Shown here: in pieces, positions 1 to 12,640 of the stretch | How positions within the stretch are numbered: the stretch's first letter is position 1 | Layout of the letters: each line of letters starts with the position of its first letter | Assembly (NCBI GenBank): GCA_037039925.1 | Contig: JAXRKP010000971.1 | Span: 85,001-149,000 of the forward strand | DNA from: Doris montereyensis | Taxonomy: Eukaryota; Mollusca; Gastropoda; Nudibranchia; Dorididae | Direction: 5' to 3' | DNA: 64,000 nt | Translations under genes and position numbers: made by a program | The notes under the pieces: generated by a model | The model's input: only the letters and a program-made list of their open reading frames with translations | The model's database searches: none | Told to the model about the DNA's origin: nothing

Positions 1-613
1 ACCTTATCTACAGTAACATGTATGTCTAAATGTGAAAACTGTTACAAACCGTATCTACACTAACATGTATGTCTAAATGTGAAAACTGTTACACACCTTA
101 TCTACAGTAACATGTATGTCTAAATGTGAAAACTGTTACAAACCGTATCTACACTAACATGTATGTCTAAATGTGAAAACTGTTACACACCTTATCTACA
201 GTAACATGTATGTCTAAATGTGAAAACTGTTACAAACCGTATCTACACTAACATGTATGTCTAAATGTGAAAACTGTTACTCCTCTTATCTACACTAACA
301 TGTATGTCTAAATGTGAAAACTGTTACTCCTCTTATCTACACTAACATGTATGTCTAAATGTTAAAACTGTTACTCCTCTTATCTACACAAACACGTATG
401 TCTAAATGTGAAAACTGTTACTCCTCTTATCTACACTAACATGTATGTCTAAATGTGAAAACTGTTACTCCTCTTATCTACACTAATATATATGTCTAAA
501 AATGTTAAAACTGTTACTCCTCTTATCTACACAAACACGTATATTTAAATTTTAAAAGTGTTACCCCTCGTAACTACACTAACATATATATATATATATA
601 TATATATATAACA

Positions 614-657
<44 letters not shown>

Positions 658-870
658 TCTAAATGTGAAAACTGTTACTTCTCTTATCTACTCTAACATG
701 TATGTCTAGATGTGAAAACTGTTACACACCTTATCTACTCCAAAATGTATGTCTAAATGTGAAGACTGTTACACACCTTATCTACTCCAACATGTATGTC
801 TAAATGTGAAAACTGTTACACACCTAAACGACTCTAAGATGTATGTAGATTGAAATGTCAATACTGATGC
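1..870. repeat. 47-bp tandem satellite, continuing beyond the left edge
   Basis: Direct repeats with a period of 47 bp, seen at 1, 48 and 95 and onward, share the core TAACATGTATGTCTAAATG followed by GTGAAAACTGTTAC. About 17 copies are present and the array is already running at base 1. From 1 to about 285 two unit types alternate (CTTATCTACAGT and CGTATCTACACT), giving a 94-bp dimer. From about 285 the units start TCCTCTTATCTACAC and no longer alternate. The last units (about 720-870) are diverged. Seen directly. No function can be assigned. Confidence 0.95.
584..657. repeat. (TA)n microsatellite inside a 47-bp unit
   Basis: About 74 bp of alternating TA, interrupted by two ACAT remnants near 611 and 631. 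The left flank (ACTACACTAACAT) and right flank (TCTAAATGTGAAAACTG) are the two halves of one 47-bp unit, so the tract sits exactly where other units have TGTATG. Confidence 0.95.
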
Positions 871-1345
871 ATTCACAGCTCTGAACGACTGTTTCTTTTG
901 TTAGTCTACCACTCTCAAGGATTCATCAAATTGCATTCAAAACTATGAATAATGCTGTTGAAACACAGGTAAACAAACAAAGAAACTAACAACACATTGT
1001 ACACAAACATAGAGACAAATAGAGAGCCAGATAGTTAAACAGACATATATATATATACAAGCAGACAGATAGACAGACAGGCAGACATACATATAGATAG
1101 ACAAACGAACAGATAGGCAAACAGATAGCCAGACAATAACGTTACAGCCCAATCGCTATGTCAAACTTAATTGCAGCTAATCTTTTCCTCGTCTGAAACA
1201 AGAGTTCAGTCACATGCAATATTGATGAGCCAATGTTGTTTTGAACCACCACTGTGATGCATGTTGTGTTCTTGTTGCTGTAGTTATTAGTCATAGCAGT
1301 TGGTGTATTTTGTTGTATTCTTTCTTTTACCATCGTCTTCACTTT
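871..1345. other. Spacer with CAGA/GATA low-complexity tract
   Basis: Mostly unique AT-rich DNA. About 1040-1130 is an imperfect mix of CAGA, GATA and CAAA tetranucleotides with a short TA run. Two minus-strand frames of 69 and 90 codons touch this stretch. The first is a translation of the tetranucleotide tract. The second runs into the 53-bp repeat and shows no recognisable domain. I see no gene here. Confidence 0.7.
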
Positions 1346-1663
1346 GACAGGATCGTGGCATTCGCTAAAGTTCAACTGTAACCATTGGCTGTGATGATGA
1401 CAGGATCGTGGCATTCGCTAAGGTCCAACTGTAACCATTGGCTGTCATGATGACAGGATCGTGGCATTCGCTAAAGTCCAACTGTAACCATTGGCTGTCA
1501 TGATGACAGGATCGTGGCATTCGCTAAAGTCCAACTGTAGCCATTGGCTGTGATGATGACAGGGTCGTGGTATTCGTTAAAGTCCAACTGTAACCATTGT
1601 CTGTGATGATGATAGGATCGTGGCATTTGCTAAAGTCCAACTGTAACCATTGGCTGTGATGAC
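1346..1663. repeat. 53-bp tandem repeat, six copies
   Basis: Units start at 1346, 1399, 1452, 1505, 1558 and 1611, an exact 53-bp period. The core is GATCGTGGCATTCGCTAAAG, followed by TCCAACTGTAACCATTGGCTG. Copies differ by a few substitutions and no indels, suggesting a small and fairly young expansion. Seen directly. Confidence 0.96.
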
Positions 1664-2649
1664 TAGGCACACGGTCTAGCCTCACTGGCAAGTTCTCGTT
1701 CTCAAGTCTTATGAGTAGCTAGGCCAGACGTGTAGCTAGATGAAATGGGTAGCGTGGTCTAATGAGTAGCTAGGTCTAACGTATAGCGTGGTCTAATGAG
1801 TAGCTAGCTATCATGGGTAGTAGCTAGATTTGTGTGATTGTTACGTCTACTAGGTAATTAAGTGCAATGGGAAGTTAGACCTAATGCGTGGCTATGTTTA
1901 ACGTGTGGCTAAATTTAATGTGTAGCTAGGTCTAGTTGGTAGCAATATCTAATAGGTAGCAAGATATAATGGGTGGCTATATCAAATTGGTAGCTATGTA
2001 GAACGGGTAGTTATGTTTAATGGGTAGCTATTTATGATGGGTAGTTAGGTGTAATGTGTAGCTAGGTCTGATGCGTGGTTAGGTTAAGTGCCCAGGGAAA
2101 TCTAATGTGTAGTTAGATCTAATTGGCATTTAGGTTTAATGGGTAGTTAGCTAGGTCTAATGTGTAGCTAGGTTTAATGTGTAGTTAGATTTAATTGGTG
2201 GTTAGGTTTGATGGATGGCTAAGTTTAATGCGTAGCTAGTTTTGGTGTGTAGCTAGGTTTGATGGGTGACTAGGTTTTATGGACAGCTAGTTTTAGTGTG
2301 TAGCTAGGTCTGATGGGTGGCTAGGTTAAATGGGTAGGTAGATCTGATAAGGGACTAGGTTTAATGGGTAGTTAGGTCTAATAGGTGACTAGGTTTCATG
2401 ATAGCAAATTTTAGTGTGTAGCTAGGTCTGATAGGTGACTAGGTTTCATGGTAGCTAATTTTAGTGTGTAGCTAGGTCTGATGGATGGCTAGGTTTAATG
2501 AGTAGCGAGTTTTAGTGTGTTGCTAGATCTGATGGGTGACTAAGTTTTATTGGTAGCTAGGTCTGATGGGTGACTAGGTTTAATCGGTAGCTAGTTTTAT
2601 ATGTAGCTAAGTCTGATGGATGGCTAGGTCTGATGGTTAGCTAGGTTTA

Positions 2650-5600
2650 ATGGGTGGCTAGGTTTAATGGGTAACTAGATTTATTGGGTAGTTATGTCTA
2701 ATGGGTAGTTATGTCTAATGGGTAGTTAGGTCTCATGGGTAGTTAGGTCTCATGGGTAGTTATGTCTAATGGGTAGTTAGGTCTCATGGGTAGTTAGGTT
2801 TAATGGGTAGTTAGGTCTAATGGGTAGTTAGGTTTAATGGGTAGTTAGGTCTCATGGGTAGTTAGGTTTAATGGGTAGTTAGGTCTCATGGGTAGTTAGG
2901 TTTAATGGGTAGTTAGGTTTAATGGGTAGTTAGGTCTCATGGGTAGTTAGGTCTAATGGGTAGTTATGTCTAATGGGTAGTTATGTCTAATTGGTAGTTA
3001 GGTCTAATGGGTAGTTAGGTTTAATGGGTAGTTATGTTTAATGGGTAGTTAGGTCTAATGGGTAGTTAGGTTTAATGGGTAGTTAGGTCTAATGGGTAGT
3101 TAGGTTTAATTGGTAGTTAGGTCTCATGGGTAGTTAGGTTTAATTGGTAGTTAGGTCTCATGGGTAGTTAGGTTTAATTGGTAGTTATGTCTAATGGGTA
3201 GTTAGGTCTAATGGGGTAGTTAGGTTTAATGGGTAGTTATTGGGTTTAATGGGTAGTTAGGTTAGGTCTCATGGGTAGTTAGGTCTAATGGGTAGTTATG
3301 TCTAATGGGTAGTTATGTCTAATGGGTAGTTAGGTTTAATGGGTAGTTATGTCTAATGGTAGTTAGGTCTAGGTTTAGGTCCTAATGGGTAGTTAGGTCT
3401 AATGGGTAGTTAGGTTTAATTGGTAGTTAGGTTTAATTGGTAGTTATGTCTAATGGGTAGTTAGGTCTAATGGGTAGTTAGGTTTAATTGGTAGTTATGT
3501 CTAATGGGTAGTTAGGTCTAATGGGTAGTTAGGTCTAATGGGTAGTTAGGTCTAATGGGTAGTTATGTCTAATGGGTAGTTAGGTCTCATGGGTAGTTAG
3601 GTTTAATTGTAGTTATGTCTAATGGGTAGTTAGGTTTAATGGGTAGTTATGTCTAATGGGTAGTTAGGTCTAATTGGTAGTTAGGTCTAATGGGTAGTTA
3701 TGTCTAATGGGTAGTTAGGTTTAATTGGTAGTTATGTCTAATTGGTAGTTAGGTTTAATGGGTAGTTATGTCTAATGGGTAGTTAGGTCTCATGGGTAGT
3801 TAGGTCTCATGGGTAGTTAGGTTTAATTGTGATTAGGTCTAATGGGTAGTTAGGTTTAAGGTCTTGGTAGTTATGTCTAATGGGTAGTTAGGTTTAATGG
3901 GTAGTTATGTTTAATTGGTAGTTAGGTTTAATTGGTGGTAGTTATGTCTAATGGGTAGTTATGTCTAATGGGTAGTTAGGTTTAATTGGTAGTTATGTCT
4001 AATGGGTAGTTAGGTTTAATTGGTAGTTATGTCTAATGGGTAGTTAGGTTTAATTGGTAGTTATGTCTAATGGGTAGTTAGGTTTAATTGGTAGTTATGT
4101 CTAATGGGTAGTTAGGTTTAATTGGTAGTTAGGTCTAATTGGTAGTTAGGTTTAATTGGTAGTTATGTCTAATGGGTAGTTATGTCTAATGGGTAGTTAG
4201 GTTTAATTGGTAGTTATGTCTAATGGGTAGTTAGGTTTAATTGGTAGTTATGTCTAATGGGTAGTTAGGTTTAATGGATAGTTAGGTCTAATGGATAGTT
4301 AGGTTTAATGGGTAGTTATGTCTAATGGGTAGTTAGGTTTAATGGATAGTTAGGTCTAATGGGTAGTTATGTCTAATGGGTAGTTATGTTTAATGGGTAG
4401 TTAGGTCTAATGGATAGTTAGGTTTAATTGGTAGTTATGTCTAATGGGTAGTTAGGTCTAATGGATAGTTAGGTTTAATTGGTAGTTAGGTCTAATGGGT
4501 AGTTAGGTTTAATGGGTAGTTATGTCTAATGGGTAGTTAGGTTTCATGGGTAGTTATGTCTAATGGGTAGTTAGGTTTAATGGGTAGTTATGTCTAATGG
4601 GTAGTTAGGTCTAATGGGTTGTTATGTCTAATGGGTAGTTAGGTCTAATGGGTAGTTATGTCTAATGGATAGTTAGGTCTAATGGGTAGTTATGTCTAAT
4701 GGGTAGTTAGGTCTAATGGGTAGTTATGTCTAATGGGTAGTTAGGTCTAATGGGTAGTTATGTCTAATTGGTAGTTAGGTCTAATTGGTAGTTATGTCTA
4801 ATGGGTAGTTATGTCTAATTGGTAGTTATGTCTAATGGGTAGTTAGGTCTAATGGGTAGTTATGTCTAATGGGTAGTTAGGTCTAATGGGTAGTTATGTC
4901 TAATTGGTAGTTAGGTCAAATGGGTAGTTAGGTCTAATGGGTAGTTATGTCTAATTGGTAGTTAGGTCTAAGGTAGTTATGTCTAAATGGTAGTTAGGTT
5001 TAATTGGTAGTTAGGTCTAATGGGTAGTTAGGTCTAATGGGTAGTTAGGTCTCATGGGTAGTTAGGTCTAATGGGTAGTTAGGTCTAATGGGTAGTTAGG
5101 TCTAATGGGTAGTTAGGTCTAATGGGTAGTTAGGTCTCATGGGTAGTTAGGTCTAATGGGTAGTTAGGTCTAATGGGTAGTTAGGTTTAATTGGTAGTTA
5201 GGTATAATTTAAAGTTAGGTCTAAGGGGTAATTATGTCTAATGGGTAGTTAGGTCTAATGAGTAATTATGTCTAACGGGTAGTTAAATCTGATCGGTAGT
5301 TAGGTTTAATGGGTAGTTAGATTTAATGGGCAGTTCAGTTTAATGGGTAGTTAGGTCTAATGGGTAATTAGGTTTAATTAGTAGTTAGGTTTAATGGGCA
5401 CTTAGATTTAATGGGCAGTTAAGTTTAATGGGTAGTTAGGTTTAATTAGTAGTTATGTTTAATGGGTAGTTAGATTTAATGGGCAGTTAAGTTTAATGGG
5501 TAGTTAGGTCTAATGGGTAGTTAGTTTTAATTGGTAGTTAGGCTTAATGGGTAGTTAGGTTTAATGGGTAGTTAGGTCTAGTGGGTAGTTAGGTCTAATG

Positions 5601-7640
5601 GGTAGTTAGGTTTAATGGGTAGTTAGGTCTAATAAGTAGTTAGGTCTAATGGGTAGTTAGGTTCAACGGGTAGTTAGGTCTTATGTATAGTTAGGTCAAA
5701 ATTGATAGTTAGGTGTAATGAGTAGTTAGGTCTAATGTGTATTTAGGTTTAATGTGTAGTTAGGTCAATGGGTAGTTAGGTCTCATGGGTAGTTAGGTCC
5801 AATGGGTAGTTAGGTCTAATAGTAGTTAGGTCTTGGTAGTTAGTTCTAATAGGTAGTTAGGTCTAATGGGTAGTTAGGTTTAATGGGTAGTTAGGTCTAA
5901 TGGGTAGTTAAGTTTAATGGGTAGTTAAATGTAATGGGTAGTTAGGTCTAATGGGTAGTTAGGTCTAATGGGTAGTTAGGTCTAATGGGTAGTTAGGTCT
6001 AATGGGTAGGTAGGTCTAATGGGTAGTTAGGTCTAATGGGTAGTTAGGTATAATGGGTAGTTAGGTCTCATGGGTAGTTAGGTCTAATCCGTGTTTAGGT
6101 CTAATGGGCAGTTAGGGCTAATCCATGTTTAGGTCTAATGGGTAGTTAGGTCTAATGGGTAGTTAGGTCTAATCCGTGTTTAGGTCTAATCGGTAGTAAG
6201 TAATAATGGGTAGTTAGGTTTTGGGTAGTAAGGTCTAATGGGTAGTTAGTTCTAATGGATAGTTAGGTCTAATGGGTAGTTAGGTCTAATGGGTAATTAG
6301 GTCTAATCTGTGTTTAGGTCTAATGGGTAAAATAGGTCTAATGGGTAGTTAGGTCTATTGAGTAGTTAGGTCTAATTCATCTTGAGGTCCAATGGGTAGT
6401 TAGGTCTAATGTGTAGTGAGGTCTAATGGGTAGTTAGGTCTAATCCGTGTTTAGAGTTTAATGTTAGTTAGGTCAAAATTGGTCTAATGGGTAGTTAGGT
6501 CTAATGGGTAGTTAAGAAATGTGTAGTTAGGTCTAATGGGTAGTTAGGTCTAATGGGTAGTTAGGTCTAATGGTAGTTAGGTCTAATGGGTAGTTAGGTC
6601 TAATCCGTGTTTAGGTTTAATGTGTAATTAGGTCTAATGGGTAGTAGGTCTAATCCGTATTTAGGTTTAATGTGTAGTTATGTCTAATGGGTAGTTAGGT
6701 CTAATGTGGTAGTTAGGTCTATGTTAGGTTTAATTATGTTAGGTCTCATGGGTAGTTAGGGGTAGTTAGGTCTAGTTATTGGGTAGTCAGGTCGAATGGG
6801 TAGTTAGGTCTAATCCGTGTTTAGGTCTAATGGGTAGTTAGGTCTAATGGGTAGTTAGGTCTAATAAGGTAGTTAGATCTAATGGGATAGTTAGGTCTAA
6901 TGGGTTGTTTAGGTCTAATGGGTAGTTAGGTTTAATGGGTGTTTAGGTCTAATGGGTAGTTAGGTTTAATGGTAGTAGTTTGGTCTAATGGGTAGTTAGG
7001 TCTAATGAGTAGTTATATCAAATTGGTCGTTAGGTCTAAAGGGTAGTTAGGTCTAATGGGTAGTTAGGTCTAATGGGTAGTTAGGTCTATTGGGTAGTTA
7101 GGTCTAATATGTAATTAGGTCTAATGGGTAGTTAGGTTTATGGTGTAGCTAGGTCTAATGGGTAAATTACGTCTAATCCGTGTTTAGATTAGGTTGAATA
7201 GGTAGTTATGTCTAATGGGTAGTTAGGTCTAATTGGTTGAGGTCTGATGGGTAGTTAGTTCTAATGGGTAGTTAGGTCTAATGGGTAGTTAGACTAATGG
7301 GTAGTTAGGTCTAATGGTAGTTAGGTCTAATGGGTTAGTTGGGTCTAATGGGTAGGTCTAATGGGTAGTTAGGTGGATAGTTAGGTCTAATGGGTAGTTA
7401 GGTCTAATCCGTGTTTAGGTTGAATGGGTAGTTAGGATTAATGGGTAGTTAGGTCTAATGGGTGGTTAGGTTTAATGGGTAGTTAAGTCTAATGGCTAGT
7501 TAGGTTTAATGGGTAGTTAGGTTTATAGGTAGTTAGGACTAATGGGTAGTTAGGTTTAATGAGTAGTTAGCTTTAATATGTAGGACTAATGGGTAGAATT
7601 AGGTCTAAAGGGTAGGTAGGTCTAATGGTTAGTTAGACTA
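2650..7640. repeat. Monomeric domain of the 17-bp satellite
   Basis: Nearly uninterrupted TAATGGGTAGTTAGGT(C/T) and TAATTGGTAGTTATGTC units, roughly 290 copies. Four two-state positions (GGGT/TGGT, TTAGG/TTATG, GTCT/GTTT, CTAAT/CTCAT) are shuffled between neighbours with little visible order. From about 6000 a CCGTGTTTAGG variant appears repeatedly. Between about 6440 and 7640 many units are truncated or fused. Confidence 0.9.
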
Positions 7641-8879
7641 ATTGGTAGTTAGGTCTGTTGGGTAGTTAGGTCTGATGGATAGTTATTGGGGCTAATGGGT
7701 TGTTAAGTCTGATGGGTAGTTAGGTATGATGGGTAGTTAGGTCTGATGTGTAGTTAAGTCTGATGGGTAGTTAAGTCTGATGAGTTGTTAAGTCTGATAG
7801 GTGTAGTTAAGTCTAATGGGTAGTTAGGTCTGATGTGTAGTTAAGTCTGGTGTGGTAGTTAAGTCTGATGGGTAATTAAGTCTGTTGGGTAGTTAAGTCT
7901 GATGTGTAGTTTAGTCTGATGTGTGGTTAAGTCTGATGGGTAGTTAGGTCTGATGAGTAGTTAGGGTCTGATGAGTAGTTAGGTCTGGTGGGAGACTAGG
8001 TTTAATGTGTAGCTAGTCATAGCGTTAAACTAGGTCTGATGGGTCATTAGGTTTAATGGGTAGCATAGTCTGATGGGTGGCTAGGTTTAACCGGTTAGCT
8101 AGGTTTAATTGGTTTTGATGGGTGGCTAAGTTTAGTATGTAGCTGGTTTAAGTTTGTAGCTAGGTCTGATGGATGGCTAAGTTTAGTATGTTGCTGTTAT
8201 AGTTTAAGTGTGTAGCTAGGTCTGATGGATGGCTAAGTTAAGTATGTAGCTAGTTTTATTTGTGTAGCTAGGTCTGATGTGTGGCTTGGTTTAATGGGGT
8301 TAGCTAGATTTAGTGGCTAGCTAGATCTGATGGCTGGCTAGGTTTAATGAGTAGCTAGGTCTGATTGGTGACTAGGTTTAATGGGTAGCTAGTTCTGATG
8401 GGTGACTAGGTTGCATGGGTTTCTAGATCTGATGGGTGACTACGTTTAATGGGCAGCTAGCTCTGATGGGTGACTAGGTTTAATGGATAACTAGTTTTTA
8501 GTGAGTAGCTACGTCGGGTGGGTAGCTAGTTTTAGTGTGTAGCTAGGTCTGATGGATGATTAGGTTTAATGGGTAGCTAGGTCTGATGGATGATTAGGTT
8601 TAATGGGTAGCTAGGTCTGATGGATGATTAGGTTTAATGGGTAGCTAGGTCTGATGGATGACTAGGTTTAATGGGTAGCTACGTTTAATGATGGATGATT
8701 AGTTTTAATGGGTAGCTAGGTCTGATGGATGATTAGGTTTAATGGGTAGCCAGGTCTGATGGGTGACTAGGTTTAATGGGTAGCTATGTTTAATGGGTGA
8801 CTAGGTTTAATGGGTAGCTAGATCTGATGAGTGAGAAGATTTAATGGGTAGCTAGGTCTGATGGGTGACAAGGTTTAAT

Positions 8880-9430
8880 GGGTAGATATGTCTGATGGGT
8901 GACAAGGTTTAATGGGTAGATATGTCTGATGGGTGACTAGGTTTAATGGGTAGATATGTCTGATGGGTGACTAGGTTTAATGGGTAGATATGCCTGATGG
9001 GTGACTAGGTTTAATGTGTAGATATGTCTGATGGGTGACTAGGTTTAATGTGTAGATATGTCTGATGGGTGACTAGGTTTAATGGGTAGATATGTCTGAT
9101 GGGTGACAAGGCTTAATGGGTAGATATGTCTCATGGGTGACAAGGTTTAATGGGTAGATATGTCTGATGGGTGACAAGGTTTAATGGGTAGATATGTCTG
9201 ATGGGTGACAAGGTTTAATGGATAGATATGTCTGATGGGTGACAAGGTTTAATGGGTAGATATGTCTGATGGGTGACAAGGTTTAATGAGTAGATATGTC
9301 TGATGGGTGACTCGGTAGGTTTAATGGGTAGATATGTCTGATGGGTGACAAGGTGTAATGGGTAGATATGTCTGATGGGTGACTAGGTTTAATGTGTAGA
9401 TATGTCTGATGGGTGACTAGGTTTAATGCA
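8880..9430. repeat. 34-bp higher-order block (2 x 17)
   Basis: Alternating 17-mers (GGGTAGATATGTCTGAT and GGGTGACAAGGTTTAAT, or GTGACTAGG) give a 34-bp period. GATATGTCTG is at 8885 and 8919 and continues for about 15 copies. Confidence 0.93.
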
Positions 9431-10289
9431 TAGCTAGGCTTTATGGGTGGCTAGTTTTAAGGGGTTGAGTGTTCTGATGGTTGACTAGGTTTAATCTGTA
9501 GTTAGGTCTGATGGGTGAGCAGGTTTAACCAGTATCTAGGTTTAATGGGTGACCAGGTTTAATGGGTAGCTAGGTCTGATGGGTAGCTAGCTATAGTGTG
9601 TAGCTAGATCTGATGAATGACTAGTTTTAATGGGCAGCTAGGTCTGATGGGTAGCTAATTTTGGTGTGTATCTTGGTCTGATGAGTGACTAGATTTAATG
9701 GGTAGCTAGGTCTGATGGGTGACTAGGTTTAATGGGTAGCTAGTCTTAGTGTGTAGCTAGGCTTTGTTTCATGGCTAGCTTTAATCGGTACCTAGATCTG
9801 GTGGGTGACTTGGTTTAATTGGTAGCTAGTTTTAGTGTGTAGCTATGTCTGATTAGTGGCTTGGTTTAATGGGTAGCTAGTTTTAGTTTGTAGCTAGGGT
9901 CTGGTGGGTGGCTAGGTTTAATGGGTAGGTAGTTTTAGTGTATAGCTATGTCTGATGGGTGACTATGGTTAATGGGTAGCTAGCTTTAGTGTGTAGCTAG
10001 GTCAGATGGGTGAGTAGGTTGAATTGGTAGTTAGGTCTGATGGATGACTGTGTTTAATATGTAGCTAGGTCTAATGGATGACTGTATTTAATAGGTAGCT
10101 AGGACTGATGGGTGGGTAGGTTTAATGGGTAGCTAGTTTTAGTGTATAGCTAGGTCTAATGGGTGGCTAGGTTTAATGAGTAGCTAGCTCTGATGGGTGA
10201 CTAGGTTTAATGGGTAGCTAGTTTTAGTGCGTAGCTAGATCTGATGTGTGATTAGGTTTAATAGATAACTAGTTTTAGTGTGTAGCTAG

Positions 10290-10690
10290 GTCTGATGTGT
10301 GACTAGGTTTACTGCGTAACTTGGTCTAATGGGTGACTAGGTTTAGTGTGTAGCTAGGTCTGATGGATGACTAGGTTTACTGCGTAACTTGGTCTAATGG
10401 GTGACTAGTTTTAGTGTGTAGCTAGGTCTGATTGATGACTAGGTTTACTGCGTAACTTGGTCTAATGGGTGACTAGGTTTAGTGTGTAGCTAGGTCTGAT
10501 TGATGACTAGGTTTACTGCGTAACTTGGTCTAATGGGTGACTAGGTTTAGTGTGTAGCTAGGTCTGATGGATGACTAGGTTTACTGCGTAACTTGGTCTA
10601 ATGGGTGACTAGGTTTAGTGTGTAGCTAGGTCTGATGGATGACTAGGTTTACTGCGTAACTTGGTCTAATGGGTGACAAGGTTTAATGGG
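10290..10690. repeat. 68-bp higher-order block (4 x 17)
   Basis: The marker ACTGCGTAACTTGG occurs at 10311, 10379, 10447, 10515, 10583 and 10651, each exactly 68 bp apart. Each 68-bp unit holds four different 17-mers in fixed order. Confidence 0.95.
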
Positions 10691-11029
10691 TAGTTATGTT
10701 TAATGGGTGACTAGGTTTAATGGGTAGCTAGGTCTGATGGGTGACAGGGTTTAATGGGTAGCTAGGTCATATGGGTGAAAAGGTTTAATGTGTAGCTTGT
10801 TCTGATGGATGACTAGGTTTAATGAGTAGCTTGTTCTGATGGATGACTAGGTTTAATGAGTAGCTTGTTCTGATGGATGACTAGTTTTAATGTGTAGCTT
10901 GTTCTGATGGATGACTAGGTTTAATGAGTAGCTTGTTCTGATGGATGACTAGGTTTAATCAGTAGCTTGTTCTGATGGATGACTAGGTTTAATGCGTAGC
11001 TAGGCTTTATGGTAGCTAGTTTTAATGTG

Positions 11030-11480
11030 TAGCTAGGGTTTATGGTAGGTAGTTTTAATGTAGCTAGTTTTAATGTGTAGCTAGTTTTAATGTGTAGCTA
11101 GTTTTAATGTGTAGCTAGGCTTTATGGTAGCTAGTTTTAATGTGTAGCTAGTTTTAATATGTAGCTAGTTTTAATGTGTAGCTAGTTTTAATGTCTAGCT
11201 AGTTTTAATGTGTAGATAGTTTTAATGTGTAGCTAGTTTTAATGTGTACCTAGTTTTAATGTGTAGCTAGTTTTAATGTGTAGTTAGGCTTTATGGTAGC
11301 TAGGCTAGCTAGTTTTAATGTGTAGCTAGTTTTAATGTATAGCTAGTCTTTATGGGTAGCTAGTTTTAATATGTACCTAGTTTTAATGTGTAGCTAGTTT
11401 TAATGTGTAGCTAGTTTTAATGTGTAGCTAGTTTTAATGTGTAGCTAGTTTTAATGTGTAGCTAGTCTTTAAGGGTAGCT
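11030..11480. repeat. Homogeneous 17-bp block (GTAGCTAGTTTTAATGT)
   Basis: A run of almost identical GTAGCTAGTTTTAATGT units, with occasional GCTTTATGG variants. It differs from the alternating dimers on both sides and looks like a recent local expansion of one monomer type. Confidence 0.88.
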
Positions 11481-12229
11481 AGTTTTAATGCATAGGTTGT
11501 TCTGATGGCTGACTAGGTCTAATGGGTAGTTAGGTCTGATGGATGATCAGGTTTAAAGAGTAGCTATGTTTAATGGGTGTAACAGGTTTAATGGGTAGCT
11601 AGGTCTGATGGGTAGCTAGTTATAGTGTGTAGCTAGATCTGATGAATGACTAGGTTTAATGGGTAACTAGGTTTGATGGGTACCTAGTTTTAATGGGTAG
11701 CTAGGTCTGATGGGTAGCTAATTTTGGTGTGTAGCTTGGTCCAATGAGTGACTAGGTTTAATGGGTCGCTAGATCTGATGAGTGACTAGTTTTAATGGTA
11801 GCTAATTTTAGTGTGTAGCTAGGTCTAATGGATGACTAGGTTTAATGGGTAGCTATGTTTATGGTTGGCTAGCTTTAATGGGTAACTAGGTCTGATGTTA
11901 GACTAGGTTTAATGGGTAGCTAGTCTTAGTGTGTAGCTAGGTCTGTTTGATGGCTAGATTTAATGGTTAGCTAGGTCTGGAGGGTGGCTAGGTTTAAGGG
12001 GTAGCTAGTTTTAATGGGTAGCGGGTAGCTAGGTCTGATGGGTGGCTTAGTTTAATGAATAGCTAGTTTTAGTGTGTAACTAGGTCTGGTTGGTGGCTAG
12101 GTTTAATGGGCAGCTATGTCTGATAGGGGGCTAAGTTGAGTAAGTAGCTAGATCTGATGCGTGACTAGGTTTAATGGATAACGTTTTAGTGTGTAGCTAG
12201 GTCTGATGGGTGACTAGGTTTGAAGGGTA

Positions 12230-12640
12230 GCTAGTGTTAGTGTGTAGTTATGTCCGATGGGTGGCGAGGTTTAAAGGGTAGCTATTTTTAGTGTGTAACT
12301 AGGTCTGATGGGTGGCGAGGTTTAAAGGGTAGCTATTTTTAGTGTGTAACTAGATATGATGGGTGGCGAGGTTTAAAAGGTAGCTATTTTTAGTGTGTAA
12401 CTAGGTCTGATGGGTGGCGAGGTTTAAAGGGTAGCTATTTTTAGTGTGTAACTAGGTCTGATAGATGGCGAGGTTTAAAGGGTAGCTATTTTTAGTGTGT
12501 AACTAGGTCTGATGGGTGGCGAGGTTTAAAGGGTAGCTATTTTTAGTGTGTAACTAGGTCTGATGGGTGGTGAGGTTTAAAGGGTAGCTATTTTTAGTGT
12601 GTAACTAGGTCTGATGGGTGGCGAGGTTGAATGGGTAGCT
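12230..12640. repeat. 51-bp higher-order block (3 x 17)
   Basis: The marker G(C)GAGGTTTAAA occurs at 12263, 12314, 12365, 12417, 12468, 12519, 12570 and 12621. The spacing is 51 bp, with one 52 caused by an extra A. Each unit holds three distinct 17-mers. Confidence 0.95.

Noticed and set aside
1142..1414. Minus frame of 90 codons
   Set aside because: It starts inside the 53-bp repeat and has no recognisable features.
2650..7640. Telomere-like repeat (TTAGG is present in each unit)
   Set aside because: TTAGG occurs once per 17 bp and never in direct tandem, so this is not a telomeric array.
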